46,404 bases of DNA, taken from Schoenoplectus triqueter (Eukaryota > Streptophyta > Magnoliopsida > Poales > Cyperaceae). Each line of letters starts with the position of its first letter. The first letter of the stretch is position 1. The stretch spans positions 1-46,404 of the forward strand of contig CAXKVV010000357.1 in NCBI GenBank assembly GCA_964058805.1, in the 5' to 3' direction. This document shows positions 33,006 through 45,195 of the stretch, piece by piece. Made by a program: the position numbers and the translations under genes. Below the pieces are notes generated by a model. That model was not told the DNA's origin and did no database searches. It saw only the letters and a list, made by a program, of their open reading frames with translations.

Positions 33006-33129
33006 GATATGGTATCAGTTCATGATCCATATTCTTTGCTCCTTATGCTACGTGGCAACAGATTGTCATTCATTCTTATCTTTTTGCATTGCTTTTAGGA
33101 ATGTGATAATTGTACATAATATGTCGTTC

Positions 33130-33900
33130 TTAAACTATTAACTCTCTATAACTAATAACTTTGCTCTTAATAGTTATTAAAATATATCTTAATATTTATC
33201 GAACAATATCACTTTTTGTGTGTATATATGTTTTCATTTGTCTCAATAATTAATTATCTTTAAATACCCATATCTTACTCAATTCTCTTAAAGAAAAATA
33301 AGTCTAAATACATTATAGAACAATAATTCATAATTAAGAACTCTCTATATATAACAATTATACCCAAAGTCTTCTTTTGTCTATATACCTATCTTCATTT
33401 GTTTCAATAGTCAACTTTCTCTTAATATCTAAGTTTTAGTACTTAATTATCTTACAAAAATAAATATTAATACATTATAAAGCAATCATTCAAAAATAAT
33501 AATTAAAAATTTAATATCAACGATATGAAGTATTAATATCTACTTAAAAACTTTGACCCTTAATATAATATCCCTTATAAATCTTTATATCTACCATAAA
33601 AAAAATCTTAACATCAAATATACAACATCTTAATATATCAATTATTCAAATAAATATTAAAAGATCACATGGAAATCATTAAAACTTAAAAGCAAATAAA
33701 TATTATAACTCGTTATAAACTATGGACTCTCTATAACTAATAGCTCTATTCTTAGTAGTTGTTAGAATATATCTTAATATCTATTGAATCAAGACTTTTT
33801 TTATCTATATACATGTCTTCATTTGTCTTAAAATAATAATGTCTTAATACCTAAACTATAATGTCTTAATACCTAACGTTATAAATCATTTTTTTTATTT
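33130..33900. repeat. Degenerate direct repeats, AACTCTCTATAACTAATA unit
   Basis: A ~120-bp segment at 33136-33255 (ACTCTCTATAACTAATA, AAAATATATCTTAATATTTA, TTCATTTGTCTCAATAAT) recurs at 33715-33840 and, partly, at 33345-33445. AT-rich and non-coding. Confidence 0.5.
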
Positions 33901-35420
33901 AAATATCAAATAATTATCATGAACTGAAGTATTAATATTGAACGCCCTAATACGCTAATTCTTAATAAATAATATCATGTCTTTATAATAACATATATAG
34001 GTCTTAAGACCTGCAAAAATGTGTCATTTATTTTAAATTTGAAGAAATATTTTCTAGAATATAATTCTATTATGAAGTCTTAGGACTTAATGTCCTAATA
34101 TGTGTTATTTGAAGCCTTTGTATCTAACATAACAAGTCTCAATGTCCACTATTTGAAGTCATTTTTTTTTTCTAATTGCTCAACTTTTTTGAAGAGTTTA
34201 AACCTCATAAATTTTAAGTATCATGTTCTTTATTTCTAAGTCTTACAATATAAATATGATTTGACTCTCATATTTCCTATCAATTTTTTTAAATATAAAT
34301 ATAACAAATCTTAAACCTGCAATGACAAATTAGAAAATAAAATATATTTCTGAATGTTTTTATAATAAATATATAAGTATGCAACGACACGTCTTTGAAC
34401 TAACAACAACCCTATATACTACGGAGCAAAAATTCTTCATCAACATCGTTAAAAAATAGAATAAAAACTCCAAAATCTTCTTACTATGCATTACTAAGTC
34501 TTCATACTATACATAATAGGCCTGCATGATAATTATTCAAATAGTAGATATCAACATCATTCAAAAAATCATTCATTTGTATGGAGTAATATTTTGAGTT
34601 TCATTTTCTAAAGAAATGAAATTTCTAAAATTAGTTTTTAGCTTTGATTCTAATATTTTTATATAAAAATAAATATTAATAAATATAAAATAACTAATAT
34701 CTTAATACTAGTGTAATAACAATTAATATCTTAATACTAATATAACTCTAACTAATTAATATTCAAGTATGTATATTACACAATTAAATACAAAGTTTCA
34801 CCAAGTATTTATAACGAACACAGCAAATCTTTTAGTCCAAAATTTAATGGTTCGGTTCAAAACTAATTAAACAGATATATTTGCACACCCCTACATAAGG
34901 TTTATTAATACTTAAAATAATATATATTAAGGCATATGAATATATATTAAGACTTATGAGTATAAAAATTAAAATTTGGATGACTGCACTTTGAATATAA
35001 TATTATTTAGTTATCATGCAAATTATTGAAGTTACTTTACGTATGATGCAAATTAAAGATACACAAGCTATTATTCTTGATTTTTATGACTCCTTATAAG
35101 ATTTTTCATTTATAAATGCAATGTGAATTATTATTATTATTATAGTGGATATAAGATTTAAATGTATGAGATATAGAGATTTTGTGTATTAGATATAAAG
35201 ATTTTTTTGTGCAATTACACAATGAAACTTAAAAAATGTTGTATTCAAATTTGTTTGTTTATTGAAAAATATATTAAGACCTTAAGTGTTCAATATAAAG
35301 TTGGTGAGACATTAAGATTACGATGTACAAATGGTTCGATTTGGTTGAAATACTTAGCTGATGGAATATGTCTTATTTTGATTTAAAATTATAATTCAAA
35401 GATTTGATTTGTTATATTGC
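33901..35420. other. AT-rich intergenic DNA
   Basis: No gene or sharp repeat recognised. It may contain the decayed 5' LTR of the copia element starting downstream, but I cannot point to its ends. Confidence 0.3.
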
Positions 35421-35433
35421 ATATATTTTTCAG

Positions 35434-36009
35434 CAAAAATTACTGATCTTACTACCGACATCAATAGCATTCCGATGCTGACAGGTTCTAATTACAAGGA
35501 ATAGAAAAATACCTTAGAGATTATTCTTGGGTGTCTTGACCTGGACATAGCATTACAGTGTGCTAAACCAATTGTATTGGCTATAGATAGTCCTAAAAAT
35601 GTATAAAATACGCATGCACTGTGGATGAGGTCAAATCACTTGTATCTTAAGGTCATGAAAATGATCATTCCTGAAAGTTTTAGGGGACCTATTTCTGATT
35701 CCACTCTTGCTTTGAATTATCTTAAGGAACTTGAGCAGAGATTTGTTAGGAATGAGAAGGCTAAAATAGGTATTCTGTTAAACAAACTATGCACAATGAA
35801 GTACAATAATAGAAATAATGTCAGGGAACACATTCTTAAAATGATGAATACCGCTTCAAAATTGAAGGCACATAAACTTGACATATCGAAAGATATGTTA
35901 GTTTATTTGTCTCTCAACTCTCTTCCCACTTATTTTGGGCAGTTCATGTTAGTTTGTAATAATCTTAAAGTCAATAATACGATAAATTTATTATATAAAG
36001 ATTTGTTCA
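35434..36009 (+). pseudogene. Ty1/copia gag, N-terminal part (degenerate)
   Basis: The plus frame reads IPMLTGSNYKE, then TAG (35502-35504) where the family has Trp, then KNTLEIILGCLDLD and, after another stop (TAA about 35604), a long open part 35625-36026 with LNYLKELEQRF, MNTASKLKAHKLDISK and YLSLNSLPTYFGQF. This is the UBN2-type gag_polypeptide of copia elements. It loses similarity near 35990. Confidence 0.8.
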
Positions 36010-38032
36010 TGAATTGGATATTTAAATGATATTTTATTTCCTTGAGTATTATTGAATTTATGAATCATTTTGAATTCATGTCTGAAATTATAAAACTTCA
36101 TAATATAGAATATACTCTTAAAAGTCGCTAACTGAGATAATTAACAGGAACACTAATTAACCGCTATCAGGTTAGTATGTGGATTAAATGATGATCAAGT
36201 TTCACAGACCATAGACAAAAAATATCATTTTAATCACATAGATAGATGTTCAAGGAACATCATATTTGACAGACCCCGAATGAAACATTAAATGAAATAG
36301 TGTTTGTGTCATTAATGCTTTCATTCAGTGTTAACTTCTAAAGTATAATGTATTCATCTTTTCTACATAAGATATGTATGTGTGTGATTTCTACCAAATA
36401 TTGTCCGTAAGATGTGGCTATAAAGGTAACTCTTCGGTATACATAACATATGCGGAGGAAGAAATGATTTGCCAAAAGTATTATTATCCCTCGTATCTCT
36501 ATACGAGTTACAACATCACTGGGCCCCTTGATAGAGTAAGATTATCTGCTAGCAGTATAATTATATAATTAATTATATTTGATAATTTATTCAGGATCAA
36601 GAAAAGATTAAGTTTGCAAAGATGACACACACCTACCTTGAAATTGATCTGATAGCTATGAGATAAAGAATTAACATAAATAAATAGTTTATTGGATCAT
36701 GATATTGTATAGTATAGCATCATCTATGTAATTGAATGGTCATAGTGTATTCTGCCAGATGCCTCCTATAATTATAGAAGTTAAAACAGTTTTAATTTAT
36801 CAACATAACACGGATCATGTCGGGTCACACCGCATAGGAGTTAATCGGAGAATCTTATTGATTATTTCTAAATTCTTTATAATTAATAATAAGATAGTTA
36901 TAATTAATTATATATAATAGAATATAATTATTTTTGTTGTAGAGATGACAAGAAGCAAAAACCAGATTGAATTTATAACGTGTTGGACACGTCGTATAAA
37001 TTTACCGAAATAACAACCGAGAGAAATATAATTGTACATGACAATTATATATATATATATATATGATTTGGATTTAAGTATTAATTATGGATTTGAATTT
37101 TGGGTTGAAAGCCCATTAATAATTAAAAGCTCAAAATCAAAAAGCCCTAAAAAGCCCAAAATAAAAAAGGCCCAATGGCAAACTTATAAATTTGACCAAC
37201 TTTATATTCTTGCCAACTAAGTAATGGTATTTTGGTAAATTTGACCAACTTTATATTCTGGCCAATCAAGTAATGGCATTTTGGTAATTTGATCAAAATT
37301 TAATGGTATTTTGGTAATTTTGGTAAACTTTTTGAAAGACCATAAATAGAGGGTGGGATAAGAAAGAAAACATACTAATTTCAGGATATTATGTTTGATC
37401 AATTCAGTTCTATTTTTTCTCTTTCTCGGTTTATGGTTGTTTCAAAATTCACGGGATTGGTGAATAGTGTTTTTACGAAAGTTGCGGTATTTCTGCAGCT
37501 TTGTGTGAAACGAAATAACTGTGAGTCATGAATAGTACCATTTCATCTTTTTCTCAGTGAATAGTATTTTTGTGAAAAACCATGGTTTATGATATTTCTG
37601 GCAAAAGAAATAAGTCGCTCTCTGATCAATCCTAGTGGATAACCTACAGAGGTATCACACGTGTGATACTCCGAGACAAGCCGATTTGCATTCCAATTGA
37701 AATTTGGAAATGAGGTATAAAATCTTATATTAATCTATTTATTTGTTAAGTAGATTAATATTTTAAAAATAAATCATGGAGTAGATCTATAAAGGATTAA
37801 AGAGGTATGTATCTCTCGATAATCATCTAACATACCGTTTTAACCCTTCGCTTAAGTTAGAAGTAAAATAATATTTTATGGTCTTTTGCAAAGGATTAAA
37901 ATGTATGTATATCTCGATAATCATCCGACATACTTTAATCCCTAGTTTCAGTAGAAGTAAAAATTTTGTTTTACGGTCTTTCCACAGGTTAAGCCTTAAT
38001 AGGATTTGGTTGGACCAAAACCCAATAGTTTA
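36010..38032. other. Non-gag DNA lying between the two gag pieces; LTR-like right half
   Basis: No coding similarity seen. The right half (36970-38030) has features of an LTR or element leader: a start-like TGTTGG, several GGTATTTTGGTAAATTTGACC-type direct repeats (37170-37330), a TATA-like CATAAATAGAGGG near 37341 and GTG/ATAGT-rich sequence downstream. Because the gag pieces either side overlap in sequence content, this is better explained by nested or rearranged elements than by a single clean insertion. Confidence 0.4.
37791..37990. repeat. Tandem duplication, ~101 bp period
   Basis: AAAGGATTAAAGAGGTATGT at 37791 recurs diverged at 37892. Both are followed by ATCTCGATAATCATC, CATAC, AGAAGTAAAA and a GGTCTTT word. 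Confidence 0.7.
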
Positions 38033-38400
38033 AGGTGAGTTACAACTATCAGAAGGAATCATGGACAGTCAATGAGCTCATCTCGCACTGTGTTCAAGAG
38101 AAAGAGCATTTGAAGACGAACAAGAGCTAGAGCGCAAATATTGCTTCCACATCTAAGGAAAAAAAGAAAACAAAAATGTAAAGTCAATTCAGATACTATA
38201 ACAACAAGTTTGTAGAAGAAACTCACTAAGGATAAGAAATCGGTTATCAAGATAGAATCAGATAAGGAAAAAAAAGTATTTCTTTTATGAATCTGAAGGG
38301 CACATGAAGAAAAAATGTATCAATTATCATGCATGGCATGCAAAGAAAGATAATTTTTCTCTTATTTGTGAAGAAATTAATTCAGTTTCAGTTTCAATAG
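38033..38400 (+). pseudogene. Ty1/copia gag, C-terminal part with zinc-knuckle relic
   Basis: Frames read KVSYNYQKESWTVNELISHC, VQEKEHLKTNKS, ASTSKEKKK and, after frameshifts, a GHMKK(K)C-type CCHC zinc-knuckle remnant and YHAWHAKK near 38290-38350. Stops and shifts are frequent. The first 16 residues repeat a region already covered by the upstream gag piece. Confidence 0.65.
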
Positions 38401-38409
38401 ACACATGAT

Positions 38410-38650
38410 GACTAAATTTGGGTGCAAGCACTCACATATCTGTGTCTATGCAGGGTTTTCGAAGTTACCGTAAGCTAAAAGATGGTGAAAGATACATCTA
38501 TGTAGGCGATGACAATAAGGCAGAAGTTGAAGCCATAGAATATTTTAGATTACTTTTGAGAACTGGTTTATATTTGAATTTGTTTGATACTTTTGTTGTG
38601 TCGTCTTTTATACGGAACTTAATTTTTATTTCCGCGTAGACAAATTAGGT
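38410..38650 (+). pseudogene. Copia protease / pre-integrase linker relic
   Basis: ASTHISVSMQGF and YIYVGDDNKAEVEAIEYFRL match the copia segment (GATTHISxSMQGF ... VGDGKxVEVEAIGxFRL) around the aspartic protease. The frame ends at 38637; the catalytic DSG-type triplet is not preserved (the expected position reads LGAST after a stop). Confidence 0.65.
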
Positions 38651-38683
38651 TTTTTTTGTTCATTTGGAGATGAAAAGTTTGAT

Positions 38684-39907
38684 TTGTATCGATACTCTAA
38701 TATGGTTGCTTCTGGTTTTCTATCCATTATGGATAATTTTTATACTTTATATACTATTATTTTCTATAATGAGACCTTGAATAATGAAACTCGAAATGTC
38801 AGACAAAAATTAACACGTCAGGATTTAGCTGCACTTTGGCATAAGCGTTTAGGTCATATTTCTCAACAAAGATTTACACGTCTTGTTCAAAGTGAAATCC
38901 TACCGCCCATGAACATGTCAGACCTTGGTCCGTGCATTAAATATGCTAAGGGCAAACAAACAAGCATGCACAAATATACAGCGAATCATATGACAGATAT
39001 TCTTGAACTGATACATACGGACATATACAACCCATTTCCTAAGGCAACTAGGAATGATCATGTATATTTTATCAGTTTCATTGACGATTATTCAAGATAT
39101 GACTATATATATTTAATTAAATAAAATGCTCAAGTTTTGGACATATTTAAATCCTTCAATTCTGAAGTCGAGTTACAACTCAACAAAAGGATTAAAAACG
39201 TCAGATCAGATCGTGGTGGTGAATACTACGGTCGCTCTGATGGCTCGGGAGAGCAACATCCAAGATTTTTTGCTAAATTCTTGGAGGATAATGGGATTGT
39301 GCCATAATATACAATGTCAGATTCACTTATAATGAACGGTGTGGCTGAAAGGCGTAATCGTACATTAATGGAGATGGTGCGAAACATGATTTCTCATACC
39401 TCGCTTCCATTGAACCTCTACGGAAAAATACTTAAGACAGCATCATATATTTTAAATTGGATACCGACTAAGGTAGCAAATAAAACTCCATATGAGTTGT
39501 GGACTGAACGAAAGTCTAGTCTCCAACACTTTAGAATTTGGAGTTGTCCAGCTGAAGCTCAGCCTTATAGACCACAAGAGAAGAAGTTGGATGAAAGGAC
39601 TGTTAGCTGTTATTTTATCAGATATGCAGAAATGTTCAATGGGTATAAATTTTATGATCCCACTAACATAATATTTTTTGAGATAAATACAGTTAAGTTC
39701 ATTGAGGATGTTATAGTTCAGAGGGGAAATACAAATCAAATTGTCTTTGAAAAATTACAAGATTCTCCTATACAAGAGGCACCCATATCGGTACCAATTA
39801 TAATAAGTATATCTGGAGACTCGTTGGTTCAGAATCATATGATAAATGAACCTATAGTTAATGAACCTCCAGAAATAAAAGAGAATCCGGAACAAGATAA
39901 ATATTGA
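38684..39907 (+). pseudogene. Ty1/copia GAG_pre-integrase and integrase
   Basis: One frame is open except for TAA near 39121 and one other stop near 39303. It contains LWHKRLGHISQQRFTRL (pre-integrase), a C-poor zinc-finger remnant, IHTDIYNPFP with the first catalytic Asp, SFIDDYSRY, VRSDRGGEYYG with the second Asp, and MNGVAERRNRTLMEM with the Glu. TASYILNWIPTK and KTPYELWTERK follow as in the family's integrase C-terminal region. One residue of the first zinc-finger Cys pair is replaced (PCIKYAKGK; normally CxxCxxGK). Confidence 0.85.
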
Positions 39908-39984
39908 TGTTGAAGAGAAACATATACCAACTCAAGAACCTCAAGAAACAGTGCCTTTAAGATAGTTTATCAGAGAGAGAAGAA

Positions 39985-40860
39985 GCGCAATATCTAATGA
40001 TTATATTATGTTCCTTAAAGAAAATGAATTCAATATTAGCATGATGGAGGATGATCCTCCCACTCTCCGTCAGGTTTTAGAAAGTGTGAATTCTCATAAA
40101 TTGACCAAAATCATGGATGAAGAAATAAAGTTAATGTACGACAATAAAGTTTAAGATATCGTCCCTTAACCTGTGTGAAGTCTATTGGTTGCAAATTAAT
40201 ATTTAGGACCAAAAATGATTCAAAAGGTAATGTGAAAAGATATAAAGCACGATTAGTTACTAAGAGATTTACACAGAAAGAAGATATTGACTTTACAGAA
40301 ACTTTCTCGTCTGTGTCGACGAAAAATTCTTTTAGAATTACCATGGCTTTAGTGGCATACTTTGACCTTGAGTTACATCAGATGGACGTTAAGACCGTAT
40401 TTCTCAATTACGACATTGATGAATATATTATATGTCGCAATCACCGAATTACGAGTATGATGACTCGAAATAGATGATTTGGAAATTAAATAAGTCTATC
40501 TATGGACTCAAACAAGGGTCTCGTCAGTGATATTTTAAAATTTATCAAGTAATTATCTCATTCAGATTTGAGCCTAACTTGATGGATGAATATATATATA
40601 TATCACAAGTTCAGTGGGAGTAAGTTTATATTTCTGATTTTATATGTCGATGACATATTGCTTGCAGTAACAATAAAAATAAGATGCGTGAAACTAAGAT
40701 TTTTTTCAAGCATTTTGACATGAAAGATCTTGACGAAGTATCATATGTGTTAGGTCTTAAAATACACAAAGATTGAAATAAGGGTATTTTAGGACTTTCA
40801 TAATAGGCATATATCGATAAAATTCTCAAGCGATATGGTATGGAAAATTATAAATCAGGA
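39985..40860 (+). pseudogene. Ty1/copia reverse transcriptase (RVT_2), degenerate
   Basis: Pieces in order: the linker ending MDEEIKLMYDN, then SIGCKLIFRTKNDSKGN (Leu replaces the family's Trp), YKARLVTKRFTQKEDIDFTE, FRITMALVAYFDLELHQMDV and KTVFLNYDIDE to 40475. After a frameshift come KSIYGLKQGSRQ and ILYVDDILLA (40640-40668), the catalytic YVDD motif. KHFDMKDLDEVSYVLGLKI follows. At least eight in-frame stops or shifts make it inactive. Confidence 0.85.
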
Positions 40861-41625
40861 AATACCCCTGTTACTAAAGGAGACAAGTTTAGTCTTGATC
40901 AGTGCCCAAAAATAGAACTCGAGAAATAAAAAATACATCAGATTCCATATGCCTCCCTAATAGGAAGTCCTATATATGCTAAAGTGTGTACGCGTTCGGA
41001 TATTGCATATATCACAGGAATATTTGGTCGTTATCTCAGTATTCCTGGTATGAATCACTGAAAAACAACCAAAAGGGTACTAAGATACTTGTAAAGAACG
41101 AAGAATCACATGTTAACATATCGGCGATTAGACAAGCTTGATGTCATTTGGTATACTGATTATGACTTTTGTAGGTTGTGTGAATATCTTAAAGTCAACA
41201 TCTGGTTATATTTTTATGTTGGCTGGAAGAGTTTTTTCTTGGAGGAGTGCAAAAAAAACCATGATTGCCTCCTCCACCATGACAGCCGAAACTCATTGCG
41301 TGTTTTGAGGCATCGAACCATGGAATATAGCTAAGGAATTTTGTCACAAGGCTGCGTATTGTGGATACTATTAAGTTACCACTTAAGTTATATTGTGACA
41401 ATAGTTCAACAATGTTGTATTCTAACAACAGGAGCTCATCGAAATTCAAACATATCGACATTAATTTCCTTACTGTGAAGGAGAGAGTTCAGAGTGGACT
41501 TATAAGTATTGAGCATATTGGTATAGCTTCCATGCTAGCAGATCCATTGATTAAAGGGATTGATACCCAAACAGTTTCATGAGCATGTCGCTCATATGGG
41601 TATATATGTTATAGAGGATTATTAG
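40861..41625 (+). pseudogene. Ty1/copia RNase H region and 3' end of pol
   Basis: YASLIGSPIYAKVCTRSDIA, a YLSIPGMNH segment, LRYL, then [20 protein letters not shown] (RNase H start, Asp kept), LYCDNSSTMLYSNN and SSKFKHIDINFLTVKERVQS and, near the end, MLADPLIKGI. This is the standard copia pol C-terminus. Interrupted by stops. Confidence 0.8.
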
Positions 41626-42760
41626 GTTGAGTGAAAGTTTGTACTTATATTTCATATTTTTATATTTTATATGATATATTTTTTCAAATATCATGCAGTT
41701 GTTCTTATATGATATTCTGTGATTTCGTATGTATTATGCAGTTATTCAGTTATTCAGTTTTATATACACTCTGAGTTTATGATTGACCTTAAATTTAGAT
41801 TAACTAAGGTGATCAAATTGGAAATAGACATGTGGATCACATTGCATGTAATTTTCAAACTACACATCATGTTCATGATTCATGTCATTCAGTTATATTT
41901 ATATCATGATTTGTGTTAGTTTAATTTTGCTTTATGAGACAAATACTACATAAATTCATATAAATATGATTGATGACACAAAAGGTTAAGGCAAGATAGT
42001 TAAGAGTACTCAATTCAGTGTGTGTGTGTGTGTATTAGATACATATAGTCCAAGTGAAAGATTATTCAAATTAATTATTATTAATTATAATATATATGGG
42101 CTTATATGTAATAAATATATATTATATAATGGACTGTGAAATTATACCCATTATGAAGTGAACAAATTATGTATCGGGTCTAATATATGTCATGAGAAAT
42201 AGACTCTTTAATGTGTAGAATGCGTATTAATAACTTTATAATTTAATGATGGTTTAAATTATATAAAATTTAATAATAATATAATTATGCTATTGGTCCC
42301 TGAAGAATACAATTATAGACAGTTTTTTGATTAAACGGCGAACCCGTTAATAGAGAATTTGAATTTGATATGGACCTGCTAAGATATAACCGCTCTCAAT
42401 TATGGGCATCCATTATATACAGAGATACTGTTGGTTTTTGAAATAACTCTCCATTCTCTATTTTCAGGAACTTTTCATTTTCCAATAGAATCCAATTATT
42501 CTCTCAAGACAGAGTTCCAGAAGAGAAAAAACTGTCTGTGTTGGTCCTCTCAATCGCTTCATCGGATTAAAGGAAGATCACTGGAAGGCTAAAGGAGTCT
42601 GGTGATCATCGGGGTTGTGTCTCTCTGGAAGATCGAGAGCATGGATCAAAATAATCTAATTTATAATTAAAGGTTCACTAGAGGATCACGGCATAGAGAA
42701 AAGTTCTAACATGTTGTTCAAACGATTTGTTCGACTCTTTTCATCCTTTAAATGTTAAGC
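41626..42760. other. Copia 3' flank, possible 3' LTR
   Basis: Begins with a GTTGAGTGAAAGTTTGTA stretch after pol. 42100-42720 has LTR-like composition with a TATA-like ATTATATACAGAG near 42412 and a GC-richer 3' part. A matching 5' LTR could not be found by eye, so boundaries are not given. A (GT)n run lies at 42019-42033. Confidence 0.35.
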
Positions 42761-43426
42761 CCGTTATTTTATTTTTGTATTTGTTTTTTTTTCTTTAATA
42801 TGGTCTTATATGTTTTAGTTTTGTTATATTGTATACAATCTCTTTAGTTATATTTAAAAGATTTGGTCTATGTCACAAGACTTGAGCGAGTGAAGAGCAA
42901 TGTCTTTTCTTCTTTTTCTTTTCGTTAGTATTTACTTTCAACATATAGAGATGAAGAAAGATATATACATCAGCACGCATTTGATGATGGAGTTGATGTT
43001 TATTTTCGTTAACGATTAGGAAAATGAAATCAAATTAAATAATTTAGGGGGTAATTTGAATAAAATAAGACAGTTCGGGTAATTTGAATAATTTAGGGGG
43101 TAATTTGGATAATTCAGTGGATAATTGAACCGAAAATAAGTTCGGAAGATAATTTGAAACAAATACGAGAATTTAGAGGAAGCAAAATCAGAATTTTCTC
43201 TTCAAGTATTAAATAAGAAATTATATATTTTTATAAAATTATCAACTGATGTCTGATGGTGCCGAAACATCTCATCCAGTTGTTAATAGAAACTTTGAGC
43301 TTTTGTACACATTGAGAGAACGTACATTTAATTAATTAATTAAGGGCAGCTTTTGGGATGGAGTCATGGAGAGAATTTTAATTATTGGTTTATGTTGTAT
43401 ATATAATATATGTACAGCGAAACGAT
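42761..43426. repeat. Intergenic DNA with GGGTAATTTGAATAA repeats
   Basis: Between about 43040 and 43160 the words TAATTTAGGGGGTAATTTG and GATAATTTGAA recur four to five times with 20-35 bp steps. Otherwise nothing recognised. Confidence 0.4.
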
Positions 43427-43827
43427 AAAGATACCGTGAGCTTAAACTCACTGAGGACTTCCGTGAGTTTAACTCAAAAATTACATCAAATTATCTCAAA
43501 ATTTTAATTTATCATGCTCATTAAATTCTTTATATGAAAATCTTATGGGATGTAAAAATTTAAAGTGTTTTGAACTTTTAAAGTCATTATTTTTAATTTT
43601 TAAAAATCAGCTCTAAAAATAATAATAAAATATTTAATACTTGAACATCATTTTTAAAAATTAAAAATGGTGACTTAAAAAAGTCAAAACACTCCAAATT
43701 TTTGCATCCCATAAGATTTTCATATAAAGAATTTAATGAGAATGATAAATTAAAACTTCGAGATGATTTGATATATTTTTTGAGTTAAACTCATGAAAGA
43801 CCTCCGTGAGCTTAAGCTCACGGTATC

Positions 43828-43830
<3 letters not shown>
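43427..43830. mobile_element. Foldback MITE, family B, GTGAGCTTAA-ended
   Basis: Starts AAAGATACCGTGAGCTTAAA and ends with the inverse (GAGCTTAAGCTCACGGTATC), and folds back over its whole ~404 bp. The core 43490-43790 matches 25050-25345. The right end runs into a long TA microsatellite (43833-43879). Non-coding. Confidence 0.8.
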
Positions 43831-43879
<49 letters not shown>

Positions 43880-43884
43880 TATGA

Positions 43885-44280
43885 CTAGTGTGCTCTTAGG
43901 AGCATGGAGGTTTTTTGTGATCCTAGCTCAAAAAGTATATCAAATGATATCTAAATTTTAATTTATTACTCTCATTAAATTCTTCATATTAAAATATTAT
44001 GGGGTACAAAAAATTGGAGTGTTTCGAATTTTCTAAGTCGATCTGTTCAATTTTTAAAAATAATGTACAAATATTAAATAATTTATTATTATTTTTAGAG
44101 TTGACTTTTAAAAATTAAAAAGAGTGACTTAGAAAACTTGAAACACCCCAAATTTTTGTATCCCATAAGATTTCAATATGAAAAATTTAATGAGAGTGAT
44201 AAATTAAAATTTGGAGATCATTTGATATAAATTTTGAATTAGGATCACAGAGAGGCTTCGTGCTCCTAGGAGCATGCTAG
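43885..44280. mobile_element. Foldback MITE, family B core with GCTCCTAGGAGC ends
   Basis: Starts CTAGTGTGCTCTTAGGAGCA and ends with an inverse containing GCTCCTAGGAGCATGCTAG; GTGATCCTA and AGGATCAC lie inside. The core (43925-44240) is a diverged version of the 43490-43790 core. It ends 7 bp before the next element. Confidence 0.75.
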
Positions 44281-44287
44281 CTTACTA

Positions 44288-44690
44288 GAGTGAGGCTATG
44301 GTGCTTCGCGAAGCACAAAACCTCCCGTGCTTCGCGTCCGTATCTCGAATTTGAAAGTTCATACACCCGATCCAAACCGTTGAACATGATCTTCAGATTG
44401 AACTATCTTTGGAGATCAAAATTTATATTTTTTTGAATTTTTTTGCTATTTTTTAGATGGGTACAAAATCGCTAGTTTTGGATGGTGCAGAAATCGTTAG
44501 ATCAGCAAATTTTATACTCATTTAAAAAATAGCAAAAAAATTCAAAAAAATATAAAATTTGATCTCCAAAGATATTTCAATATGAAGATCATGTTCAACG
44601 GTTTGGATCGAGCGTATGAACTTTCAAATTCGAGATACGGATGCGAAGCACGGGAGGTTTTGTGCTTCGCGAAGCACCATAGCCTCACTC
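44288..44690. mobile_element. Foldback MITE, family A (copy 2), 9-bp TSD
   Basis: 403 bp, GAGTGAGGCTATGGTGC to its inverse, with GCTTCGCGAAGC palindromes in each end. AGCTTACTA flanks it on both sides (44279-44287 and 44691-44699). About three differences from 2196-2597. A 9-bp duplication is characteristic of Mutator-like elements. Confidence 0.92.
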
Positions 44691-44717
44691 AGCTTACTAT
44701 ATATATATAGTTATATA

Positions 44718-45120
44718 GAGTAATGCTATGGTGCTTCGCGAAGCAAAAAATCTTTTGTGCTTCATGTCCGTATCTCGAATTTAAAAGTTCAAACGGCCGA
44801 TCCAAACCGTTGAACATCATCTTCATATTGAAATATCCTTGGAGATCAAATTTTATATTTTTTTGAATTTTTTTGATATTTTTTAGATGGGTACAAAGTT
44901 TGTTAATCTAAAGATTTCTGCACCATCCAAAACAAGCGACTTTGTACCCATCTAAAAAATATCAAAAAATTCAAAAAAAATATAAAATTTGATCTCCAAG
45001 AATATTTCAATATGAAGATGATGCTCAACGGTTTGGATCGGCCATTTGAACTTTTAAATTCGAGATACGGACGCGAAGCACAAATTTTTTTTTACTTCGC
45101 GAAGCACCATAGCATTACTC
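44718..45120. mobile_element. Foldback MITE, family A, diverged subfamily
   Basis: GAGTAATGCTATGGTGC ends with GCTTCGCGAAGC palindrome, internal GATCCAAACCGTTGAACAT and inverse. TAGTTATATA flanks both sides (10 bp). Clearly separable from the 44288 copy by many differences, so a separate insertion. Non-coding; ORFs across it are artefacts. Confidence 0.88.
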
Positions 45121-45142
45121 TAGTTATATATATATATATAGT

Positions 45143-45195
<53 letters not shown>

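Noticed and set aside
33009..33022. TGGTATCAG resembling a plant retrotransposon primer-binding site
   Set aside because: Match stops after nine bases, lies at the edge of the hairpin, and no LTR end precedes it.
37032..37402. Short ORFs in the copia gap region
   Set aside because: Translations of repeated GGTATTTTGGTAA units; no domain.
45121..45195. TA and GA microsatellites read as protein (Tyr-Ile and Arg-Glu repeats)
   Set aside because: Simple-repeat translation; ORFs at 45012-45254 and elsewhere with Y-I runs are artefacts.
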